Source of the DNA: Oscillospiraceae bacterium
GTDB taxonomy: Bacteria > Bacillota > Clostridia > Oscillospirales > Ruminococcaceae
NCBI GenBank assembly: GCA_017848155.1
Contig: JAGAKC010000109.1
Coordinates: 1 to 9,320, forward strand
DNA length: 9,320 nucleotides
Direction: 5' to 3'
This document shows positions 1-5,693 of this stretch, one piece after another. Below the pieces are notes generated by a model that was not told the origin of the DNA, made no database searches, and saw only the letters and a list, made by a program, of their open reading frames with translations. Position numbers and translations under genes: made by a program. Within the stretch, counting starts at the first letter, position 1; each line of letters opens with the position of its first letter.

Positions 1-474
1 ATCGTTATAGCAGCAGGAATAGCGGCATTTGCGGTGATCGGCAGCAGCGTAAAAGCAAATGAGAACATATCTGAGGAATCGACCTCTGATACGCAATTGG
101 AGGTAGAGATCGAGATACCTGTGGGTAAGTACTATCGCAGCGGAGATACAAGCAGCGAGTATTATATACATATCATGGAAGATCACAAGGTGGAGATAGT
201 TTGTCCCGATCTTCGTGAAATGATACGTGATAAAGCCAAAACTATGTATTCATCTGACGATACGGAAAGAATAGAATCGACAGTTGAAATAAATTATGAA
301 ATATATGGTGGAACGAAGTACTATACTGCGATGAATTACCCAACGTTAGATAAAAGTGTTGTTATTGTGCATTCTGGATATCATATGGATGGTGAAACGA
401 TTGGTACAGGTTTTTCTTATCCCAGAGATAATGTACTCATATTCCTTGATGAGGAGTACATATACATTGAATAA
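1..474 (+). CDS. Secreted hypothetical protein, 5' end truncated by the window
   Basis: The frame is open from base 1 and ends with TAA at 472-474, giving 157 visible residues; the true start lies upstream. The first 20 or so residues are the rest of a signal peptide: a hydrophobic run rich in Ile, Val, Ala and Gly, then SSVKA with a plausible cleavage site after the Ala, then an acidic Ser/Thr-rich stretch. The GTG at 34 lies inside this hydrophobic segment, so it is not a credible start. The mature part is acidic and polar, with several Tyr-rich beta-strand-like stretches (GKYYRS, EYYIHI, NYEIYGGTKYY) and a single Cys. There is no lipobox. I recognise no family or catalytic motif, and function is unknown. 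The gene looks more AT-rich than the operon it faces. It is followed 18 nt later by a terminator shared with that operon. Confidence 0.7.
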   Translation: MVIAAGIAAFAVIGSSVKANENISEESTSDTQLEVEIEIPVGKYYRSGDTSSEYYIHIMEDHKVEIVCPDLREMIRDKAKTMYSSDDTERIESTVEINYEIYGGTKYYTAMNYPTLDKSVVIVHSGYHMDGETIGTGFSYPRDNVLIFLDEEYIYIE

Positions 475-492
475 ATATCTGTGCAAATAAAG

Positions 493-518
493 AAAACGGA
501 GTGATATCACTCCGTTTT
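493..518. terminator. Bidirectional intrinsic terminator between convergent genes
   Basis: This is a perfect 26-nt palindrome centred between 505 and 506, with core ACGGAGTGAT/ATCACTCCGT, flanked by an A run on the left and a T run on the right (to 520). Read in either direction it gives a GC-containing hairpin followed by a U tract. It can therefore end both the secreted-protein gene (plus strand, stop at 474) and the seven-gene minus-strand operon (stop at 537). Confidence 0.88.
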
Positions 519-536
519 TTGTTTGTTTCAGCCGTA

Positions 537-1244
537 TCAGCTATTCTGCTGCCAGTGTGCAAGTGTGATGGCCTCAAAGCCCTGAGGTGACAGGATAGGC
601 TTTGCAACACGCTGCTTTGTTTCCTCAGAAAGGCAGCGGTTCTGTGCAAATTCCGTGCCTGCCTTGGTTATCTCGGCAAGGTATCCCTCACGCTGGCGCT
701 TTGCCTTTTCAGCAATGAAAAGCTCGCCCTCGGGACAGAGGATGGATGTATAGTGTCCGTCGCCGCAGATAAGGTCAAGCTGCTTCAGCAGTGCAGGGTA
801 CATGGGTCTTGCGTCCACATAGCCGCAGGTAGTTATAACCACAAGTCGTTTTTCGTGCATGCTCTCGTCACGGAGCTCATGGAAGGATGCGTTCTTGTCC
901 TCCACAAGATTGCCCATATACGGAAGCATGAACGGCAGACAGCGATCGGTCATGCATTTCAGCTGTGAGGGCATTCCGAAAAAGTACAGCGGAAAGCTCT
1001 CAATAACGATATCAGCAGCTTCTATCTTTCCGTAAAGCTCCTGCATGTCGTCCTTTATCACGCATTTTCCCGGGGTCTTGCTCCAGCAGGAGAAGCAGCC
1101 TACGCACGGCTTTATATTGAGCTTGTAGAGGTTTACATACTCCACCTCTGTGTTCTCTGGAAAGCCCTTGAGAAATGCTTTTGTGATATTGAGAGTATTG
1201 CTGCGTTCGGATTTCGGACTGCCGTTTAATACTAATACTTTCAT
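537..1244 (-). CDS. Flavodoxin-fold NAD(P)H-dependent oxidoreductase, iron-sulfur flavoprotein type
   Basis: The protein has 235 residues. It opens with MKVLVLNGSPK followed by SNT (residues 1-17), the first strand and phosphate-binding loop of flavodoxin-fold NAD(P)H:FMN reductases. At residues 47-61 it carries a compact cysteine motif, C47-x2-C50-x2-C53-x7-C61, followed by a DDM motif. This spacing fits that of iron-sulfur flavoproteins (Isf), where the cysteines bind a 4Fe-4S cluster, though many relatives with these cysteines are annotated only as flavodoxin family. A second FMN-contact region is likely around SFPLYFFGMPSQLK (83-96). The start ATG has a good ribosome binding site (AAGGAG, 5-6 nt upstream). 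It is the last gene of the operon, 22 nt after the phosphopantetheinyl transferase. Its electron donor, acceptor and role in acyl chemistry cannot be read from sequence. It may be a pathway redox enzyme or a passenger gene. Confidence 0.85.
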   Translation of the reverse strand: MKVLVLNGSPKSERSNTLNITKAFLKGFPENTEVEYVNLYKLNIKPCVGCFSCWSKTPGKCVIKDDMQELYGKIEAADIVIESFPLYFFGMPSQLKCMTDRCLPFMLPYMGNLVEDKNASFHELRDESMHEKRLVVITTCGYVDARPMYPALLKQLDLICGDGHYTSILCPEGELFIAEKAKRQREGYLAEITKAGTEFAQNRCLSEETKQRVAKPILSPQGFEAITLAHWQQNS

Positions 1245-1266
1245 TGGTTCTCCTTATGTAAGGGTG

Positions 1267-1884
1267 TTATCCTGTGCAGATACTGTAGAAATATCTGTCA
1301 CCCATTGATGAGATCGTATGTGTGGAAAAGCCTTCGGTAAACAGGTTTACCTGACGCAGGTCGGCAAATACATCTCCGCCGTTTGCCTTGATGTATGCTT
1401 CACGTCGTGTCCATACTGTATAAAACAGGTCGGCGTCGCCTGTTTTCAGAAACTCTGTAAGCGCTTTCGGCGGCATGAAGATATGTGCAAGCTCTGACAT
1501 CTTTTCAGGAGAGTACTGTCTTACACGCTGTATATCGCAGCCTATCCGTACTTCCTCGCCGACTATGAGCGCACAGCATGCCACTCCCTCGGAATGAGAG
1601 ATGCTGAAATCGATGTTTCGGCGGTTTATCACAGATGGTCTGCCGTCGCCGTTACGTGAAATGACAAGGCTTGCACGGTCTGCCTGATTTTTTTGCAGCA
1701 GCTCGTCCAGCAGCAGAAAGCCACAAAGACTCTCCGAGAGCTTTCTGCCCTCTTTTGAGAGTATCCCGTCGAAATACTCGCTGCTCATTGGCGAGTAGCA
1801 AAGCCTTGCTTCTTCAACACGTGTGCGCAGGGTGTCCTCGCCCGATACCACACATGCCGCAAAGTCGGTGGTGAAATTATCCAT
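1267..1884 (-). CDS. Sfp-type 4'-phosphopantetheinyl transferase
   Basis: This enzyme transfers the 4'-phosphopantetheine arm from CoA to the conserved serine of a carrier protein. About 205 residues are coded from the ATG at 1884. Family signatures are FSISHS (residues 93-98), GCDIQ (115-119) as the magnesium-binding segment, and WTRREAYIK (158-166), the WxxKEAxxK signature with its metal-binding Glu. In Sfp the first motif is usually DIE, whereas here the second acidic residue is Gln. Some active family members also lack an acid there, so activity is still likely. I chose the ATG at 1884 because it overlaps the dehydratase stop by 8 nt and has a weak purine-rich site (AAGAG) 8 nt upstream. 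A GTG at 1893 would add three residues and is the main alternative. Being inside the operon suggests it activates the operon's own carrier protein rather than the housekeeping ACP. Confidence 0.9.
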   Translation of the reverse strand: MDNFTTDFAACVVSGEDTLRTRVEEARLCYSPMSSEYFDGILSKEGRKLSESLCGFLLLDELLQKNQADRASLVISRNGDGRPSVINRRNIDFSISHSEGVACCALIVGEEVRIGCDIQRVRQYSPEKMSELAHIFMPPKALTEFLKTGDADLFYTVWTRREAYIKANGGDVFADLRQVNLFTEGFSTHTISSMGDRYFYSICTG

Positions 1885-2329
1885 ACACCGCACTCTTATC
1901 CATTGATGTAAACAGCATGCTGCCCTTTGCCTTGACAGTGCCGTCTACAGAGATGACGGCTGAAAATTCATATGCGCCGCCTGCCGCCATGGTAGCCTTT
2001 ACCTCTATGGTCAGCTGGTCGCCGGGGATAACAGGGCGCAGGAATTTGAAATCCTTGACCTTCAGCAGCACGTAGAGCTTGTCCTCATCAGCGGCAGCGT
2101 CATCAGGCGCTATCACAAGTGAGCACAGCTGTGCTGCGCTTTCTATAAGAAGCACTCCCGGCATGATGGGCGCATCGGGGAAATGTCCCATAAAATGCGG
2201 CTCGTTTACTGATACGTTCTTGATGCCCTTTGCAGATACGCCCGGCTCCAGCTCAATAACACGCTCTATCATCTGAAAAGGCGGACGCTGCTTTATGCGC
2301 TGGTTTATCTCCATAAGATTCATTGTCAT
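1877..2329 (-). CDS. fabZ: FabZ-type 3-hydroxyacyl-ACP dehydratase
   Basis: This hot-dog-fold dehydratase removes water from 3-hydroxyacyl-ACP to give trans-2-enoyl-ACP. At 150 residues it is the usual FabZ length. The diagnostic block at residues 45-67 contains HFMGHFPDAPIMPG then LLIESAAQ, with catalytic His49 and Glu63 both present. The PPFQMIERV segment near residue 16 and VKDFKFLRPVIPGDQL near 91-106 are also standard. The start ATG overlaps the ketoreductase stop in an ATGA arrangement (2326-2329), so translation is probably coupled; only a poor ribosome binding site is visible. The stop overlaps the next gene. No enoyl reductase is encoded in the operon, so double bonds made here may be kept. 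The symbol reflects family similarity; a specialised dehydratase distinct from the housekeeping FabZ is likely. Confidence 0.92.
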   Translation of the reverse strand: MTMNLMEINQRIKQRPPFQMIERVIELEPGVSAKGIKNVSVNEPHFMGHFPDAPIMPGVLLIESAAQLCSLVIAPDDAAADEDKLYVLLKVKDFKFLRPVIPGDQLTIEVKATMAAGGAYEFSAVISVDGTVKAKGSMLFTSMDKSAVYG

Positions 2330-3057
2330 AAGCTCAGACCTCCGTCAAGCACGATGACCTGTCCCGTCATATATGCAAAGTTATCGGAGCAGAGCTGTGC
2401 CACTACGTTTGCCACATCCTCGGCAGAGCCGTATCTGTGCATGGGTATAGCGGCAAGGTACGCTTCCTTTTTGTCCTCGGGAATAGCGTCCATCATCTCG
2501 GTGGCGATAAATCCCGGGGCAACTGCATTTACAAGGATATTGCGTGGAGCAAGCTCCTTTGCAAGAGTTGCGGTCATGGAGTTTACTGCTCCCTTTGTTG
2601 CGGAGTATACGCCCTGACCCTCCACCGCAAGCACTGAGCTTACGGATGACACGTTTACTATCCTGCCGCCTGTTTTCATCATTTTCAGTGCAGCCTGCTG
2701 TGCGCAGTGGAAGTAGCCCTTTATATTGATGTCAAGGCTTCTGGAAAGAGAGTCCTCGTTTATCATCAGCAGATATGCGTCATCAACTATGCCGGCATTG
2801 TTGACAAGTGCATCCAGTCTGCCGAATTCCTTATGTACCTCACGAAACATGTTCTGTACCTGCTTAAGGTCTGCGGTGTCTGCCTTAACGGCGATAGCCC
2901 TCCTGCCGAGTGCTTCTATTGCGGACACGACTTCCTGCGCCTTAGCGTCGTTGCTCACATAGTTTACTGCAACATCGTAGCCGCATTCTGCGAGCTTTAT
3001 GGCGCAAGCCTTTCCTATACCACGTGAAGCGCCTGTTACTATTGCAACCTTATTCAA
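2326..3057 (-). CDS. fabG: FabG-type 3-oxoacyl-ACP reductase
   Basis: This short-chain dehydrogenase reduces 3-oxoacyl-ACP to 3-hydroxyacyl-ACP, normally with NADPH. From the chosen start it has 243 residues, close to the usual FabG length. Motifs are TGASRGIG (8-15) for cofactor binding, NNAG (86-89), catalytic Ser138, and Tyr151/Lys155 in YSATK, matching E. coli FabG numbering. The PGFIATEM segment (181-188) is also typical. The start is TTG at 3055-3057: a full AGGAGG lies 6-7 nt upstream and translation begins MNKVAIVTG, as in the family. A longer reading from a TTG at 3111 would add 18 basic residues, crosses the ribosome binding site and has none of its own. It follows the double ketosynthase by 85 nt, which contain a hairpin, and its stop overlaps the dehydratase start. 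Confidence 0.93.
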   Translation of the reverse strand: MNKVAIVTGASRGIGKACAIKLAECGYDVAVNYVSNDAKAQEVVSAIEALGRRAIAVKADTADLKQVQNMFREVHKEFGRLDALVNNAGIVDDAYLLMINEDSLSRSLDINIKGYFHCAQQAALKMMKTGGRIVNVSSVSSVLAVEGQGVYSATKGAVNSMTATLAKELAPRNILVNAVAPGFIATEMMDAIPEDKKEAYLAAIPMHRYGSAEDVANVVAQLCSDNFAYMTGQVIVLDGGLSL

Positions 3058-3070
3058 AATAGACCTCCTG
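3050..3070 (-). promoter_or_regulatory. Strong ribosome binding site fixing a TTG start for the ketoreductase
   Basis: On the minus strand an AGGAGGT element (complement of ACCTCCT at 3063-3069) lies 5 to 6 nt before TTG at 3057-3055, which is followed by codons for NKVAIVTG. This is the best ribosome binding site in the operon and decides the start in favour of the rare TTG codon. Confidence 0.85.
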
Positions 3071-3091
3071 TAAAGTCTTTTTCTGTATAAA

Positions 3092-3134
3092 ATTCGGGCG
3101 GGACCTGCCAAACTGCCATCCTGCCCACCCGAAT
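3092..3134 (-). other. Intergenic hairpin between the double ketosynthase and the ketoreductase
   Basis: Arms of 11 nt at 3092-3102 and 3124-3134 pair fully in the minus-strand transcript, with one G-U wobble, around a loop of 21 nt. The downstream arm is followed by TTTTAT, a short and weak U tract. It sits in the largest gap inside the operon. It could be a partial terminator or attenuator that lowers expression of the downstream genes, or a stabilising or processing element. Sequence alone does not decide. Confidence 0.55.
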
Positions 3135-3142
3135 CTCTGATG

Positions 3143-5395
3143 TTATGCTTTTTTCAGTACCACTGCGGAATAAGAGCCGCCCACACCTGCTGCTACTGCA
3201 AGGATATACTGATACTTACCGTCAGTGTCCTCCTTAAGCAGCTTTGCAGCATGTGCAGCCTGCCTCGTTGCTGCTGCCGCTCTTGCTTCGCCTATCTCAT
3301 CTCTTATGCTGATGACGGGGATATCCTTTGTAAACAGCTGTGAGAGTATCGTGCTTTCGATGCTGTCAACAGTGCTGTGACCGTTTTTGAAGCCGCATAC
3401 TGCGGAGATATCGTCAGGAGTGATACCTGCTTCTGCGCAAGCGTCTGTCACAGCACGCTTCATAGCGTCCTCCGAGCCTGTCAGTGTGCCGAATTCAACA
3501 GCCTTGTGGGTCATGGCGCAGCCAACTATTTCGGCATACTTTTCAGCATTGCGCCTATTTGCGTTGTCCTCTGTTTCAAGAATAAGTGATACAGAGCCTT
3601 CGCCCAGTGTAAGACCATAGCCGAGTTTACTGTAAAGCTCGTGGGTGACATCTGTATTTTCATCTGTACCTGAAGCGACCATTACAGCTTCCTCGCCGCT
3701 GTGCAGTACATCTACCGCATAGCAGATGCTCTGTACGCCTGCCTGTATGCTGTTTGCAACAGTTACATTGTAACCCTTGATGCCTGCGAAAATGCTGAAA
3801 TAACCGCCTGCTGCGTTGTATACGGTGTTGGGGAAGCTGAATGCGCTGCCGTTTGCCGTACCCTGCTGGATGGTATTCTTCTGGAAGCCTACTATCTCTG
3901 TCATGGGACCATCTGCTGTGCCGATGATTATGCCTATATCGTTGGCATTCGTATCGTCAACAGTGACACCTGCATCTGCAAGCGCTCTCATACCGCTTAT
4001 GAGCTGCAACTGGCTGAAACGGTCCAGCTTACGGTAGAATGCCATCTTTATGCCGTGCTCTTTGTAGTCGTCGCCTGTTATGTCACAGCGCAGACCCTTG
4101 CCTTCGGAATCGTTCTTTCCGATAAGCTCGCCGATACCCGTTATGAATACACGCTGCTTGTTGGTGTTGTCGGGAATATCGTGCTCGTTCTTTGAAAATA
4201 CGATACTTGCGTTGTTTCCACCGAATGCAAAGGAGTTGGAAACCGCATAATCCACAGGCTTCTCCCTCTTTGTATTGGGAACGAAATCAATAGCGCCTGC
4301 TTTTTCCTTAAGCTGCTCCAGATGCTCGTCTGTATAGCCTATGGTCGGAGGGATGATATCCTCGCAGACCGCCTTGACCGTGAGCACAGCTTCGATAGAG
4401 CCTGCTGCGCCAAGACAGTGACCTGTCATGGACTTTGTGGAGCTTACCGAAACATGGTCGTTTCCGTCGAAAAGAGTATGCAGCGAAAGGAATTCCGCCT
4501 CGTCATTCTTTGCGGTGCCTGTACCGTGAGCGTTTATGTAGTCCACGTCGGTAAACTCAAGTCCCGAGTTTTTCACCGCACGCTTTATAGCACTCATCTG
4601 ACCCTCGCCGTCGGGACGGGGAGCTGTAATGTGGTGTGCATCGGAGCTTACGCCGCTTCCAAGCACCTCACAGTATATCTTTGCACCTCTTGCTACGGCG
4701 TGCTCATAGCTTTCTATGATAAGTATACCTGCGCCCTCGCCGAGGGTGATCCCGTTGCTCTGATTAAAGGGCGAGCATGCGTCTGCCGCAAGAGCATGCA
4801 GTGCGTGGAAGCCACTGAAAGCAAGGCTTGAGAAGCTGTCCGAGCCGCCTGCCACAAATGCGTCAGCCTTACCGCTGCGGATAAGGTCGCATGCATAGGA
4901 AAGGCTCATCGTACCTGCGGCGCATGCGTTTACGATGTTAGCTGTAACACCGTCAAGACCGAAATGCTTTGCCACGTTGTTTGCAATGGCAGCTGCGGGC
5001 ATCTTGAGTATATCACTCGTTTTGCCGCCGTCGTTTTTTATCTCGTCGGTGTAGTACTTGTCGATGCTTGCCGCACCGCCTACACAGTTGCCCACGATAA
5101 CACCTACACGGGTATTATCGAATCTCTCTGCGTCATAACCGGCGTCTGCAAGAGCCTCGCCTGCCGCCTTGATGCAAAGCAGAGAGGAGCGGTCATAGTC
5201 CTCGTCAGAAAGCTCAGCGGAGCTTGCCGAGACCTCTGCGCCCTTGTTTGCATAGCAGTCCGTGGTGTCGACCGAGGTCACTTCACGTATGCCTGTTATA
5301 CCGTTTATTGCGGCGCTCCAACACTTTTCGGTGTTATCACCCAGTGCGCAGACAAGTCCAAGACCTGTTACAACGCATCTTCTGTTGTTTTCCAT
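3143..5395 (-). CDS. Double beta-ketoacyl-ACP synthase: active ketosynthase fused to an inactive chain-length-factor-like domain
   Basis: This 750-residue protein has two ketosynthase-fold halves. Residues 1 to about 403 form a complete FabF-like condensing enzyme. Catalytic Cys158 lies in NACAAG, His290 in HGTGT, Lys321 and His326 in KSMTGH, and the C-terminal NSFAFGGNN (387-395) is intact. A short polar linker follows. Residues about 415-750 repeat the fold but are shorter by some 70 residues and lack every catalytic position. The Cys position falls in NSIQAG (Ile550, with Gln551 next), the first His position reads Phe-Lys-Asn, and the second reads GEA. FPNTVYNAAGG (521-531) resembles chain length factors of polyene-type systems. 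Known ketosynthase/chain-length-factor pairs are heterodimers that set chain length; here the two appear joined in one chain. The ATG at 5395 begins 3 nt after the ACP stop with a GGGAGA site. Initiation, partner and product are unknown. Confidence 0.93.
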   Translation of the reverse strand: MENNRRCVVTGLGLVCALGDNTEKCWSAAINGITGIREVTSVDTTDCYANKGAEVSASSAELSDEDYDRSSLLCIKAAGEALADAGYDAERFDNTRVGVIVGNCVGGAASIDKYYTDEIKNDGGKTSDILKMPAAAIANNVAKHFGLDGVTANIVNACAAGTMSLSYACDLIRSGKADAFVAGGSDSFSSLAFSGFHALHALAADACSPFNQSNGITLGEGAGILIIESYEHAVARGAKIYCEVLGSGVSSDAHHITAPRPDGEGQMSAIKRAVKNSGLEFTDVDYINAHGTGTAKNDEAEFLSLHTLFDGNDHVSVSSTKSMTGHCLGAAGSIEAVLTVKAVCEDIIPPTIGYTDEHLEQLKEKAGAIDFVPNTKREKPVDYAVSNSFAFGGNNASIVFSKNEHDIPDNTNKQRVFITGIGELIGKNDSEGKGLRCDITGDDYKEHGIKMAFYRKLDRFSQLQLISGMRALADAGVTVDDTNANDIGIIIGTADGPMTEIVGFQKNTIQQGTANGSAFSFPNTVYNAAGGYFSIFAGIKGYNVTVANSIQAGVQSICYAVDVLHSGEEAVMVASGTDENTDVTHELYSKLGYGLTLGEGSVSLILETEDNANRRNAEKYAEIVGCAMTHKAVEFGTLTGSEDAMKRAVTDACAEAGITPDDISAVCGFKNGHSTVDSIESTILSQLFTKDIPVISIRDEIGEARAAAATRQAAHAAKLLKEDTDGKYQYILAVAAGVGGSYSAVVLKKA

Positions 5396-5398
5396 AAA

Positions 5399-5611
5399 TT
5401 ATTCTCCCATGTTCTCCTCAACGAACTTTGTGAGTGTCTCGATGGTCTGGAAGTTCTCTCTTGCAGCACCTGTCATCTGTACACCGAACAGGTTGTCGAT
5501 GCCTGCGATGATCTCAATGGAGTCGATGGAGTCAAGACCGATATCGTCGCCGAACAGCTCGGATGTGTACTCCAGCTCATCAGCGGGGATACGGAGATTT
5601 TCAACCAGCAT
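5399..5611 (-). CDS. Acyl carrier protein, N-terminus interrupted by an in-frame amber codon
   Basis: The 70 residues from the ATG at 5611 contain the carrier core. GLDSIDSIEII carries the phosphopantetheine-accepting serine (Ser28 here, codon 5528-5530), followed by the helix III and IV regions (GVQMTG, NFQTIETLTKFVEEN). The natural start appears to be the ATG at 5642-5644, which has an AGAGGT ribosome binding site 7 nt upstream. It would give an 81-residue protein with the serine at 39, normal for an ACP. That frame is broken by TAG at 5621-5623 after MNIEIAE. Starting at 5611 loses 11 residues, roughly half of helix I, and no proper ribosome binding site precedes this ATG (AAGG only 2 nt away). 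A functional product therefore needs reinitiation or amber read-through; otherwise this is a nonsense allele. It lies between the acyltransferase and the condensing enzyme and is its probable partner. Confidence 0.85.
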   Translation of the reverse strand: MLVENLRIPADELEYTSELFGDDIGLDSIDSIEIIAGIDNLFGVQMTGAARENFQTIETLTKFVEENMGE

Positions 5612-5644
5612 TGCCTTGATCTATTCTGCGATTTCGATGTTCAT
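5612..5644 (-). other. Interrupted 5' end of the ACP gene (start, six codons, TAG, three codons)
   Basis: On the minus strand ATG AAC ATC GAA ATC GCA GAA TAG ATC AAG GCA leads in frame into the ACP body at 5611. Residues before and after the stop (MNIEIAE, IKA) match the usual ACP helix I pattern, in which Gln or Lys commonly fills the interrupted position. CAG to TAG or AAG to TAG is a single change. A ribosome binding site (AGAGGT) precedes this ATG, so it is the natural start and not random upstream sequence. It might act as a 7-codon leader with reinitiation 9 nt downstream. Confidence 0.8.
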
Positions 5645-5676
5645 AATAAATACCTCTCATTTTGAATAATATTTCT

Positions 5677-5689
5677 GCGGATATACCGC
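5677..5689 (-). other. Short GC hairpin between the acyltransferase and ACP genes
   Basis: GCGG and CCGC arms flank a 5-nt AT loop just 4 nt after the acyltransferase stop. No U tract follows. It is too small to be a convincing terminator and could at most influence mRNA ends or stability before the carrier protein gene. Confidence 0.3.
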
Positions 5690-5693
5690 TTGT

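Noticed and set aside
3058..3111. Extended N-terminus of the ketoreductase from a TTG at 3111
   Set aside because: The added 18 residues overlap the hairpin and the AGGAGG site, match no FabG N-terminus, and lack their own ribosome binding site.
3701..4195. Plus-strand open frames (164 and 73 residues) within the second ketosynthase half
   Set aside because: They are antisense shadows of a conserved coding region, with no start signal and no family resemblance.
5612..5644. Genetic-code change with TAG read as Gln throughout this genome
   Set aside because: Only one in-frame TAG is seen, in one gene, and the other genes read normally under the standard code. A point mutation, error or local reinitiation is simpler. 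Kept only as an alternative in the finding.
4964..5665. Long plus-strand open frame of 233 residues opposite the ACP and ketosynthase
   Set aside because: It lies entirely antisense to strongly supported genes, its translation is Cys- and Val-rich without any domain, and there is no ribosome binding site. It is a codon-bias shadow.
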